DNA of 64,000 bases, taken from assembly GCF_008123425.1 (NCBI RefSeq), contig NZ_VSSS01000059.1, forward strand, positions 1-64,000. Reading direction: 5' to 3'. The notes under the pieces were generated by a model, which made no database searches, was not told where the DNA came from, and saw nothing but the letters and a program-made list of their open reading frames with translations. Shown here piece after piece: positions 44,191-51,905 of the stretch. The position numbers and the translations under genes were made by a program. The stretch comes from Bradyrhizobium rifense. Its GTDB lineage: Bacteria; Pseudomonadota; Alphaproteobacteria; Rhizobiales; Xanthobacteraceae. How positions within the stretch are numbered: position 1 is the stretch's first letter; each line of letters starts with the position of its first letter.

Positions 44191-44403
44191 GTGAGCATGG
44201 GAACCGTGAAGTGGTTTAACGCAACCAAGGGCTTTGGCTTCATCCAGCCCGACGATGGCGGCAAGGACGTGTTCGTTCACATCAGCGCCGTCGAGCGCGC
44301 CGGCCTCGGCTCGCTGCGCGAAGGCCAGAAGATCTCCTACGAGATCGTCGCCGATCGCCGGTCCGGCAAGTCGGCTGCCGACAACCTCCGCGACGCAGGC
44401 TGA
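44191..44403 (+). CDS. Cold-shock protein (CspA family)
   Basis: A 70-residue single cold-shock domain: GTVKWFNATKGFGFIQPDDGGKDVFVHISAVERAG contains RNP1 (KGFGFI) and RNP2 (VFVHI). It binds single-stranded RNA and DNA as a chaperone. The GTG start has AAGGA 9 bases upstream, the ATG two codons later has it too far away. A ~200-base leader precedes it, as in many cold-regulated csp genes. A symmetric terminator follows. Confidence 0.95.
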   Translation: MSMGTVKWFNATKGFGFIQPDDGGKDVFVHISAVERAGLGSLREGQKISYEIVADRRSGKSAADNLRDAG

Positions 44404-44461
44404 TCTCCAGCGCGCGCGCTGTCGGGCCCCGCCCGGATCAGCGCGAGCGCACCGAACAACG

Positions 44462-44490
44462 AAAAGGCCGTGCGGGATGCACGGCCTTTT
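44462..44490. terminator. Bidirectional terminator between the csp and TadG-like genes
   Basis: AAAAGGCCGTGC pairs perfectly with GCACGGCCTTTT around a five-base loop. The A and T runs make it usable in both directions, ending the csp transcript and the leftward pilin-gene transcript, which converge here. Confidence 0.9.
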
Positions 44491-44525
44491 CTATGCGGTA
44501 TCGACGAGCTCGCCCGGCATCCAGC

Positions 44526-45161
44526 TCAGCAGGACGCCGGAACGCCGCCATAGACAACGCAAGTGACTTGTCGCGGCCGCGTATAAGAGACATCGCTCAG
44601 CGTGACGCCCGTCTTCAGGACGTATTTGACGGGAGCTGTGTAAATGTAGCTCACCTGGCTGAAGATGAGATAGGTCGACGGAATCAGGAGCGTCGACGGA
44701 ATCATCGACGTGACCGTGGTGTTGGCCGTCAGTGTCGGCGGCGGAGCCGTCAGACTGGCCTGCGTCGCTCCGCTCGCAATGACAGCGGACTTGCTCCATT
44801 GAATCTTGGCGATGCTGTTTGCATCGATATAGATCTGGGCGATCGTGCCGTTCACGAGCGTATTGTCGTACGGCGTGATGATCGACATGCTCGCCGTGAA
44901 CGTGTTCTGGAGGTTGGTGTTGGTCAATGTCCCCGAGGACTGCGACGTCAAATCGGACAGAGTTCGCGCAATCAACGTCACCTTGCGGTCGACCGCCACC
45001 GCGGATGAGAGCTCGACGGTGCCGAAGAACATCACGAGCATCACCGGCACGATCACCGCGAACTCGGTCGCCGCGAGGGCCTCGTTGTCTGCGCGGAATT
45101 TGCCTGCAGAGATTCGGCCAGCTTGCAAGATTTTCACGATCGCCTGCATGGTTCTGCTCAA
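44526..45161 (-). CDS. TadE/TadG-like pilus-associated protein
   Basis: About 211 residues. A basic N-terminus is followed by the TadE-type signature EFAVIVPVMLVMFFGTVELS, a prepilin-like hydrophobic segment beginning with Glu-Phe, and then a Thr/Ser-rich extracellular region ending RQVTCVVYGGVPASC with two cysteines. It is a minor pilin-like part of the Tad system. The start is uncertain: a TTG here has AGGA about 9 bases upstream; the ATG four codons on has none. It follows the other TadE-like gene after 11 bases. Confidence 0.8.
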   Translation of the reverse strand: MSRTMQAIVKILQAGRISAGKFRADNEALAATEFAVIVPVMLVMFFGTVELSSAVAVDRKVTLIARTLSDLTSQSSGTLTNTNLQNTFTASMSIITPYDNTLVNGTIAQIYIDANSIAKIQWSKSAVIASGATQASLTAPPPTLTANTTVTSMIPSTLLIPSTYLIFSQVSYIYTAPVKYVLKTGVTLSDVSYTRPRQVTCVVYGGVPASC

Positions 45162-45172
45162 ATCCGATGGTC

Positions 45173-45751
45173 CTAGTAGGGCTCGTTCTGGAATGCGGCC
45201 GTCGCAACGAGAAGCCGTGTATTGTTGGTGGTGCTACAGGCCAAATTGAAGCCAAGCCCGGTCACGAACAGCGGCCACTTGTAATAGAGCCGCACCACGA
45301 CGACTTGCCCGGAGCTGCCGGGATTGTACCCCGTCGTGGTGGGATCGAAGTTGCAGGCGGTGTAGTTGCCGAGCGTGACCGACGAGAAGTCCGAATAGCT
45401 CTGGACGTCGACGCTGAGACTGTTGCAGTCGAACAGCGCCGGAATCTGCGCACAGACGTAGGTCTTGAACGTCGCCTGGGTGCACGGCGTGGCCACGGAG
45501 TTCACCGCACAGCTCGTCACTGAACCGGACTGCGCCTGCCCGGTCAGGACGACGCGGGCGGAGCTCTGCGTGATGGACTCGAGCACCTGGCTCGCGAAGA
45601 ACATCAGCGCGACCTCGATGATCGCGAACAACAGCCCGAAGAAGATCGGCGCAACCAGCGCGAACTCGACCGCTGCGGATCCGCGGCGATTGCCGCGAAA
45701 CCGGCGCAGCGCTGTCCGGAGCGTGAACCTCGAAGGTGCGGGCGATGGCAT
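45173..45751 (-). CDS. TadE-like minor pilin
   Basis: A 192-residue protein with a basic leader (TALRRFRGNRRG) and the TadE motif SAAVEFALVAPIFFGLLFAIIEVALMFFASQ, giving one N-terminal membrane helix. The exported part has several cysteines in pairs (SCAVNSVATPC, CAQIPALFDC, ACNF, ACST), which could form disulfides. First gene of a two-gene unit with the next TadE/G-like gene. Confidence 0.85.
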   Translation of the reverse strand: MPSPAPSRFTLRTALRRFRGNRRGSAAVEFALVAPIFFGLLFAIIEVALMFFASQVLESITQSSARVVLTGQAQSGSVTSCAVNSVATPCTQATFKTYVCAQIPALFDCNSLSVDVQSYSDFSSVTLGNYTACNFDPTTTGYNPGSSGQVVVVRLYYKWPLFVTGLGFNLACSTTNNTRLLVATAAFQNEPY

Positions 45752-45967
45752 CGCGTGAAATTCCCCAGCGGCAGCGATCTCTGCCCCGATCAGTACCGGA
45801 AACTGATTGTTTAAGTGTTTCAGACAATCCGCACCGGCCGGACCGAGTCGTTAAGATCGGGTTAACCACGCCGGCCCGCGGACGCGCGGAGAACAGAAAA
45901 ACCCGGCGACACGACAGCGTCGCGCGGGACCGGATGGTCCCGCCCGTCGACCTCTCGGCTGATCTCG

Positions 45968-46465
45968 CTAGTTCGTCTTGGCAGCCGCAGCACCGCTGCC
46001 GCTGGCGTTGCCGCTCAGCGTCCCGGCCTGACTCATCGTGGCGCTGAAGTAACCGTCGCTGTCGCCGAGCGTGACGCGGCGCTGGCAGATCGGCAGGCAG
46101 CTATAGGACTCCCGCTCGACCCCGCGATAGACGGTGACGAGACGGTCGCTCGGGCCTTCGACCTGGATCTGCCGATCGACCAGGATCTCGCCGCCGCGGT
46201 CGAGCGCGATGAAGTTGGTGGCGCCGTAACCCTTGCCGGTCACGACGATCATTCCGCCGGGCTGCAGCGTCACGTCGGCGATCAGGGGATTCCCGACCAC
46301 GATCGTTGCCACCTTGCCGGGCAGCCGCACGAGCTTGGCCTGGTCGACATTGACCGCGATGGTATCGGCGGTTGGCTCGGCAAGGCCTATGGCCGGCGAA
46401 GCCAGCACGGCAGCCGCAGCCAGAAGACAGATGCGCGCATGACGGCGCAGGAACTCTTTACGCAT
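45968..46465 (-). CDS. Stand-alone pilus-assembly N-terminal domain protein (CpaC-like N domain)
   Basis: About 165 residues. A signal peptide (RICLLAAAAVLASPAIGLAE) precedes a domain matching the N-terminal part of CpaC/RcpA secretins: VNVDQAKLVRLPGKVATIVVGNPLIADVTL, GGMIVVTGKGYGATNFIALD, VDRQIQVEG. The secretin pore domain is absent. A short tail has SCLPICQRRVTLGD, a Cys pair not present in CpaC here. It is probably periplasmic and associated with the pilus channel. GGGG precedes the ATG by 7 bases. Confidence 0.8.
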   Translation of the reverse strand: MRKEFLRRHARICLLAAAAVLASPAIGLAEPTADTIAVNVDQAKLVRLPGKVATIVVGNPLIADVTLQPGGMIVVTGKGYGATNFIALDRGGEILVDRQIQVEGPSDRLVTVYRGVERESYSCLPICQRRVTLGDSDGYFSATMSQAGTLSGNASGSGAAAAKTN

Positions 46466-46623
46466 ACTCTTACCCCGGGACGTCACAAACCGGCAGAATT
46501 GATCAGGAAGCGGAGCCGGCGCCCGACCCGGTTAACCTGCCTGTAATTCGTGAACGTTCCGCAAACTCGGCAAGTATTGTTTGAACGGACTGGCGTTTTG
46601 TCGCCCCGGCGCCGGACGCAGTC

Positions 46624-47454
46624 CTATTGGCGGAACGGATAAGCAAGCTGGCCGCCGATCTCCTTCGGCATCGTCGCTTCATCCTTGCCGTAGTCCTGCG
46701 GCAGCTCGCCCTTCGGCATGCGGAAGGTCCCGAACAGCACGTCCCAGATCGGGAAGGTGCCGGCAAAATTGGTGTCGCCGCCCTCCTCGAGCGAGGTGTG
46801 GTGCCAGCGGTGGAACACCGGCGTCGCCAGCACATATCTGAATGGCCCGAAGGTCCAGTTCAAATTGGCGTGCACGAAAGCCGAATGGAAGGTCGTGAAC
46901 GGGCCGACCCAGATCATCACGTTCGGCGAAATGCCGGCCATCAGCAGCACGACGTCGACGCCGATGGTGCCGAGCATCAGATTGACCGGATGGAAGCGGG
47001 CCGCCGAGATCCAGCTGATCTCCTCCGAGGAGTGATGGATCGCATGATATTTCCAGAACCCGCCGCCGTGAAACAGCCGGTGCAGCCAGTACAGCATGAA
47101 GTCGGCCAGGACCAGGAACAGCACGCCCTGCACCCAGAGCGGCAACTGCGACAGCGGGCCGTGGCCATTGTCGTAGAAGGCGATCAGCTCGTCGGCGTCG
47201 TGGATGTTGAAGACGACGCCAGCGGTGACGATCAGGAGTCCGATCCGCATGGTGCGGGCGAACACCGGAACGAAGAACCAGTAGCAGATGTCGGTCGCGA
47301 TCTCGCGCTTGCGCCACCACGCCAGACCGGCATTGCAGGCCCAGAAGTGTTCGAGCACGGTGAAAACCACCGCGAGCATGAGAGTGACGGGGATCACCTT
47401 CTCGATGGTCTCGCCGAGCATCAGGGCGACTTGCATGGGTAGGCTCGACATCAT
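46624..47454 (-). CDS. Sterol desaturase family protein (membrane hydroxylase)
   Basis: A 276-residue membrane protein with about four hydrophobic segments and the three histidine boxes of the fatty-acid hydroxylase superfamily: HRLFH, HAIHHSSEE and HRWHHTS, which bind a di-iron centre. Such proteins hydroxylate or desaturate lipids; the substrate (fatty acid, hopanoid or carotenoid) cannot be told from sequence. It lies between the two halves of the pilus locus but shows no motif linking it to pili. Confidence 0.88.
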   Translation of the reverse strand: MMSSLPMQVALMLGETIEKVIPVTLMLAVVFTVLEHFWACNAGLAWWRKREIATDICYWFFVPVFARTMRIGLLIVTAGVVFNIHDADELIAFYDNGHGPLSQLPLWVQGVLFLVLADFMLYWLHRLFHGGGFWKYHAIHHSSEEISWISAARFHPVNLMLGTIGVDVVLLMAGISPNVMIWVGPFTTFHSAFVHANLNWTFGPFRYVLATPVFHRWHHTSLEEGGDTNFAGTFPIWDVLFGTFRMPKGELPQDYGKDEATMPKEIGGQLAYPFRQ

Positions 47455-47708
47455 CGCTTCTGTTCCAGTCTGCTGATCTCTCTTACGCCTACTCCGCGAA
47501 ATTTAAGGGACGATGAAGTTGACGGCGCGTTCGGAACTGAAACGAATCGAGACGACCGCCTTAAGGCGAAATTCACTCTGGCCAAAAGCATCGCGCGAGG
47601 CGCGGGTTTGACCGATCGAATTAACTCTACCGAAAGAGCTCGGATCACATGGTCGTCGTGTCAAGACAGCGCCGATCGAGGCGACCTCACCCAGATGGAG
47701 TTTAGTTC

Positions 47709-47873
47709 ATGATGAACCTGATTGCGCGTTTCGCGAAGGATGAATCCGGCGCCACCGCCATCGAATACGGTCTGATCGCCGCCGGCATCGCGCTGGCCAT
47801 CATCACCGTCGTCAACAGCCTCGGCACCACGCTGAACGCCAAGTTCGGCTCGATCAGCTCCTCGCTGAAGTAA
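47709..47873 (+). CDS. flp: Flp/Fap-type IVb pilin
   Basis: A 54-residue major pilin subunit. The leader MMNLIARFAKDESG ends before ATAIEYGLIAAGIALAIITVV; cleavage by CpaA after the Gly should leave a mature protein starting ATAIEYGL, with the Glu-Tyr pair diagnostic of Flp pilins. The single helix forms the fibre core. GGAG lies about 8 bases before the first ATG. A terminator directly follows, so it can be expressed at a higher level than the assembly genes. Confidence 0.96.
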   Translation: MMNLIARFAKDESGATAIEYGLIAAGIALAIITVVNSLGTTLNAKFGSISSSLK

Positions 47874-47894
47874 GCCGACCGGCAGACGATGGCA

Positions 47895-47927
47895 AAAGCC
47901 CCGGACCTCCGGGGCCTTTGTTTTTTT
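47895..47927 (+). terminator. Terminator after flp
   Basis: GCCCCGG and CCGGGGC pair around ACCT, preceded by four A residues and followed by CTTTG and a run of seven T. It lies 22 bases past the pilin stop and likely attenuates transcription into cpaA and beyond. Confidence 0.9.
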
Positions 47928-47944
47928 GGACAGTGCGAGTTCCA

Positions 47945-48091
47945 GTGGCGTTGCGTAAGCACAGAACCGATGCCGCGGTTGCGGCGAACGAGGCGGACAC
48001 GGCGCGCAGCGAGGCGTCGGCCTATTGGGTCTGCCTTGCTCTGCTGCTCGCCGTGGTCACGCTCGCGATGCGCATCGCCAGCATGTGGTGA
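47945..48091 (+). CDS. Possible 48-residue membrane peptide between flp and cpaA
   Basis: A GTG-initiated frame reads a charged N-terminus (MALRKHRTDAAVAANEADTA) then one hydrophobic segment YWVCLALLLAVVTLAMRIASMW. The layout is plausible for a single-pass membrane peptide. It fills most of the gap between flp and cpaA. Against it: only a weak ribosome site and no family I recognise. Could be chance in GC-rich DNA. Confidence 0.4.
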   Translation: MALRKHRTDAAVAANEADTARSEASAYWVCLALLLAVVTLAMRIASMW

Positions 48092-48213
48092 GCCTTCTGG
48101 CGCCGGATGGCCGACTCCGAGACTGCTGCTGTTGTCGGTTTGTTTAGCACTGCCCCCTAGCATGCGCCGACGCCCCGACCCGGGCGACAGACCCAGGCCT
48201 CAAGACGCAGCCC

Positions 48214-48738
48214 ATGATCCTCGACCTCGCGCGCCTTCTGCTCTTCCCGGCCTTGATGGCGTTCGCAGCCGCCAGCGATCTATTCACCATGACGATCTCG
48301 AACCGCGTCTCGCTGGCGCTGGTGGCAGGTTTCTTCGTGCTCGCCTTTGCCGGTGGCATGGCACCTTACGAGATGCTGAGCCATGTCGGCGCCGGCGCGC
48401 TGCTCCTCGTCGTGGCTTTCACGTGCTTTGCGATGGGCTGGATGGGCGGCGGCGACGCCAAGGTCGCAGCTTCCGTGGCGCTCTGGTTCGGCTTCGGTCC
48501 ATTGATGGACTTCCTGCTCTACGCTTCGCTGTTCGGCGGCGCGCTGACGCTGCTCCTGCTCCAGTTCCGGCAATGGCCGTTGCCTTACGGGCTTGCCGGC
48601 CAGGCCTGGCTCGCGCGGCTCCACGACAAGCAGACCGGTATTCCCTACGGCATCGCGCTCGCCCTTGGCGCGTTGATGGTCTACCCCGAGACCGAATGGG
48701 TGAAAGCGATCGACCTCGCGCACCTCGCACTGCGCTGA
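48214..48738 (+). CDS. cpaA: Prepilin peptidase CpaA (TadV)
   Basis: A 174-residue membrane aspartyl protease, the short form without the methylase domain. The two catalytic Asp are in AASDLFTMTISN and GGGDAK, the GxGD motif; five to six hydrophobic segments surround them. It cleaves the Flp pilin and TadE/G-type pseudopilins at the inner membrane. It starts the assembly operon; 127 bases separate it from cpaB. Confidence 0.92.
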   Translation: MILDLARLLLFPALMAFAAASDLFTMTISNRVSLALVAGFFVLAFAGGMAPYEMLSHVGAGALLLVVAFTCFAMGWMGGGDAKVAASVALWFGFGPLMDFLLYASLFGGALTLLLLQFRQWPLPYGLAGQAWLARLHDKQTGIPYGIALALGALMVYPETEWVKAIDLAHLALR

Positions 48739-48865
48739 ACGCTCCGGATAAACCCGGCGTTAAGCCGATTTAGATACGCCTCATTAACCATGCTTTGACG
48801 AATAGCTGGTCAACTGCCGATTACGGCGGCGGAAGCGTCGCGGCGTTCTGTGGAAAGTGAAGCGT

Positions 48866-49663
48866 ATGAATAGGGCACGCATAGTCGTCCTGACGGTCGC
48901 CATCTGCGCCGGCGGCATCGCCGCGTATCTGGCGAGCGGCTCGGACTCTGCGCCGCCTCCAGCGGCTCCGGTCGCGCAGCTTCCCACCACCGACGTGCTG
49001 GTCGCCAAGAACGACATCGGCCTCGGGCAGACCGTAAAGCCGGAAGACGTGCAGTGGCAGACCTGGCCGACCGCGACCGCCAGCGCCGCCTTCATCCGCC
49101 GCAGCGAGCGCCCCGACGGCGCGACCCAGGTCACCGGCTCGATTGCGCGCGCCCCCTTCATTCAGGGTGAGCCGATCCGCGACCAGAAGCTGGTCAAAGC
49201 TGACGGGTCCGGCTTCATGGCTGCGATCCTGCCGAGCGGCATGCGCGCCATCTCCACCGAAATCTCGCCGGAGACCGGCGCGGGCGGCTTCATCCTGCCG
49301 AACGATCGCGTCGATGTGCTGCTGACGCGCCGCCTCAAGAACCCGGACCAGACCGCCGGCGCCCAGGATATCGTCACGTCCGAGGTCATTCTGGTCAATG
49401 TCCGCGTGCTCGCCATCGACCAGGCGCCGAAGGAGAAGGACGGCCAGAACGCGGTGGTCGGCAAGACCGTGACGCTGGAACTCAATTCCGCACAAACCCA
49501 GCTGCTTTCCTCGTCCCGCCAGGCTGGAACGCTGTCGCTCGCGCTGCGCAGCATTGCCGACGTCAAGATGAGCGAGATCACGCTCGATGAATCCGCGCAG
49601 AAGCGCGATGGCGTTTCGATCATCCGCTACGGCATTCCGACCCAGGCGGCGAAGGCACGATGA
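48866..49663 (+). CDS. cpaB: Flp pilus assembly protein CpaB (RcpC)
   Basis: About 265 residues. An N-terminal membrane anchor (RARIVVLTVAICAGGIAAYLASG) is followed by an SAF-like domain (TTDVLVAKNDIGLGQTVKPEDVQWQTWP) and the RcpC domain (MRAISTEISPETGAGGFILPNDRVDVLLT). It is a periplasmic scaffold that organises the outer-membrane channel. I take the ATG with GGAAAG 8 bases upstream over a GTG three codons earlier. It overlaps cpaC by four bases. Confidence 0.93.
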   Translation: MNRARIVVLTVAICAGGIAAYLASGSDSAPPPAAPVAQLPTTDVLVAKNDIGLGQTVKPEDVQWQTWPTATASAAFIRRSERPDGATQVTGSIARAPFIQGEPIRDQKLVKADGSGFMAAILPSGMRAISTEISPETGAGGFILPNDRVDVLLTRRLKNPDQTAGAQDIVTSEVILVNVRVLAIDQAPKEKDGQNAVVGKTVTLELNSAQTQLLSSSRQAGTLSLALRSIADVKMSEITLDESAQKRDGVSIIRYGIPTQAAKAR

Positions 49664-51150
49664 GGACAGTCGATATGAAATGCAGGGCAGATCTGGCGAC
49701 GATGCGGACCTCGATGGTTCGCGCCCTGTCGTTCTCGGCCGCTCTCGCGCTGACGCTCAATCCCACGCTGACGCCGGTGATCGCAGCAGATTACCGTCCT
49801 GCGGCGACGGTTGCAGCCGACGGCCAGATGAATGCGCGCTTCCTCTCGCTAGGCGTCGGCAAGTCGATCGTGATCGACCTGCCGCGCGACATCAAGGATG
49901 TGTTGGTTGCCGACCCCAAGATCGCCAACGCGGTGGTCCGCTCGTCGCAGCGCGCCTACATCATCGGCGCCACGGTCGGCCAGACCAACATCGTGTTCTT
50001 CGATTCCGCCGGCCAGCAGATCGCCGCCTATGACATCGCGGTCAAGCGCGACCTCAACGGCGCGCGTGCGGCGCTGAAGCAGATCCTGCCCAATGCCGAC
50101 ATCCAGATCGACGGTCTCGGCGACGGCGTCGTCCTGACCGGGACTGCGGCCAACCCGCTCGAAGCGCAGCAGGCCAACGACCTCGCCGCACGCCTCGCCG
50201 GCGGCCCCGAAAAGGTGGTGAACTCGATCGTGGTTCGCGGCCGCGACCAGGTGATGCTGAAGGTAACGGTCGCCGAAGTCGCGCGCACCGTCATCAAGCA
50301 GCTCGGCATCGACCTCACCGCGAACCTGAACTACGGCACCTCGGTGGTGAGCTTTTCCAACTCCAACCCGTTCACGGCGCTTGGTAAAAATCTCGTAGAC
50401 AACAACGCTCTGACCACCAAGTTCGGCGCAACGCCGTCGGTACAGGCCACCCTGCGCGCGATGGAAACCGCAGGTGTGATCCGGACGCTGGCCGAACCGA
50501 ACCTGACCGCGATCTCCGGCGAGTCCGCGACCTTCATCGCCGGCGGCGAATTCCCGGTGCCGGCAGGCTATGCCTGCGATCCCACCACGCATGTCTGTAC
50601 CACCCAGATCAGCTTCAAGAAGTTCGGCATCTCGCTCAACTTCACCCCCGTGGTGCTGACCGAGGGCAAGATCAGCCTGCATGTGATGACCGAGGTCTCG
50701 GAACTGTCGAACGAAAATGCGATCACGCTGTCGCAGGCCGTGACCTCGACCTCGGTCAACTCGCTGACGGTGCCGTCGATCAAGACCCGCCGCGCCGAGA
50801 CCTCGCTGGAAATTCCCTCCGGCGGCGCGATGGCGATGGCCGGCCTGATCCAGCAGCAGACCAAGCAGGCGATCAGCGGAATGCCGGGGCTCATGCAGCT
50901 CCCGATCCTCGGCACGCTGTTCCGCAGCCGCGACTTCGTCAACAACACGACCGAGCTGGTCGTGATCGTGACGCCCTATGTCGTTCGCGCAGCGGCACCC
51001 AAGGACCTGTCGCGGCCGGATGACGGCTTCGCGGCGCCAGCGGATCCGCAGGCCGAACTGATCGGCAACATCAATCGCATCTATGGCGTGCCGGGCCGGA
51101 CCGAGCCGGCAAAGAACTACCGCGGCACCTACGGCTTCATCACGGACTGA
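49660..51150 (+). CDS. cpaC: Pilus secretin CpaC (RcpA)
   Basis: Up to 496 residues. Signal peptide (MVRALSFSAALALTLNPTLTPVIAA), an N-terminal pilus-assembly domain (SIVIDLPRDIKDVLVADPKIANAVVRS), a BON-like segment and the secretin domain with VRTLAEPNLTAISGESATFIAGGEFPVP and MAMAGLIQQQTKQAISGMPGL. It forms the outer-membrane pore. The first ATG overlaps the cpaB stop; an ATG five codons on has GAGG at 9 bases and is as likely. A Cys pair in CDPTTHVC is unusual but not unique. Confidence 0.94.
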   Translation: MRTVDMKCRADLATMRTSMVRALSFSAALALTLNPTLTPVIAADYRPAATVAADGQMNARFLSLGVGKSIVIDLPRDIKDVLVADPKIANAVVRSSQRAYIIGATVGQTNIVFFDSAGQQIAAYDIAVKRDLNGARAALKQILPNADIQIDGLGDGVVLTGTAANPLEAQQANDLAARLAGGPEKVVNSIVVRGRDQVMLKVTVAEVARTVIKQLGIDLTANLNYGTSVVSFSNSNPFTALGKNLVDNNALTTKFGATPSVQATLRAMETAGVIRTLAEPNLTAISGESATFIAGGEFPVPAGYACDPTTHVCTTQISFKKFGISLNFTPVVLTEGKISLHVMTEVSELSNENAITLSQAVTSTSVNSLTVPSIKTRRAETSLEIPSGGAMAMAGLIQQQTKQAISGMPGLMQLPILGTLFRSRDFVNNTTELVVIVTPYVVRAAAPKDLSRPDDGFAAPADPQAELIGNINRIYGVPGRTEPAKNYRGTYGFITD

Positions 51151-51170
51151 TGGCGGAACGGGGACATAGT

Positions 51171-51905
51171 ATGATCACAGCACGACCCCAGACCCGCTAC
51201 CGCGCCGCCGGCCTCGGTGGTGCGCTCGTCGGTATCGCGCTCGCGCTCGGCGGCTGCCAGCACGACGAGGTGGCCATCGCTTCCATTCCCGACGATTACA
51301 AGCAGCGGCATCCGATCGCGATCGAGGAACAGAACCGTTCGATCGTCGTGTTCGTCGGTCACGCCCGCGGCGGCCTGACCGCAGCCCAGCGCGCCGACGT
51401 GATGGGCGTGGCCTCGGCCTGGATGCACGAGGGCACCGGCGCCATCCACATCGACGTGCCGTCAGGAACGCCGAATGCGCGTCCGGTGGCGGAATCGATG
51501 CACGAGATTCAGGCTATGCTGGCGGCGGCGGGCGTTCCCCCGCGCGGCATCATCTCCCGTCCCTACCAGCCGGAAGACAAACGCTTCCTGCCGCCGATCC
51601 GGCTGACCTATTCCAAGATCGCCGCGGTCGCGGGCCCCTGCGGCCTGTGGCCGGAGGATCTCGGCCCCTCGATGAAGAACAAGAGCTGGTTCGAGAACAA
51701 GGACTACTACAATTTCGGCTGCGCCTATCAGCGCAATATGGCGGCCATGGTCGACAATCCGTCGGACCTCGAGCAGCCGCGGTCTGAAACTCCGGCCTAC
51801 ACGGCGCGCCGCACGGCCGCCTTCGAGAAGTATCGCAAGGGAACTCCGACGGCAGTTGCCTATCCCGAGGCCGACAAGGCCAAACTCAGCGACACCGGCA
51901 AATGA
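51171..51905 (+). CDS. cpaD: Pilus assembly lipoprotein CpaD
   Basis: About 244 residues. N-terminal hydrophobic segment with lipobox LGGC near residue 29, then IPDDYKQRHPIAIEEQNRSIVVFV and IHIDVPSGTPNARPVAESMHEIQAMLAAAGV, typical of CpaD, a pilotin-like partner of the secretin. The start with GGGGACA upstream is preferred; an ATG seven codons earlier overlaps the cpaC stop codon. Its own stop overlaps the cpaE start (ATGA). Confidence 0.92.
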   Translation: MITARPQTRYRAAGLGGALVGIALALGGCQHDEVAIASIPDDYKQRHPIAIEEQNRSIVVFVGHARGGLTAAQRADVMGVASAWMHEGTGAIHIDVPSGTPNARPVAESMHEIQAMLAAAGVPPRGIISRPYQPEDKRFLPPIRLTYSKIAAVAGPCGLWPEDLGPSMKNKSWFENKDYYNFGCAYQRNMAAMVDNPSDLEQPRSETPAYTARRTAAFEKYRKGTPTAVAYPEADKAKLSDTGK

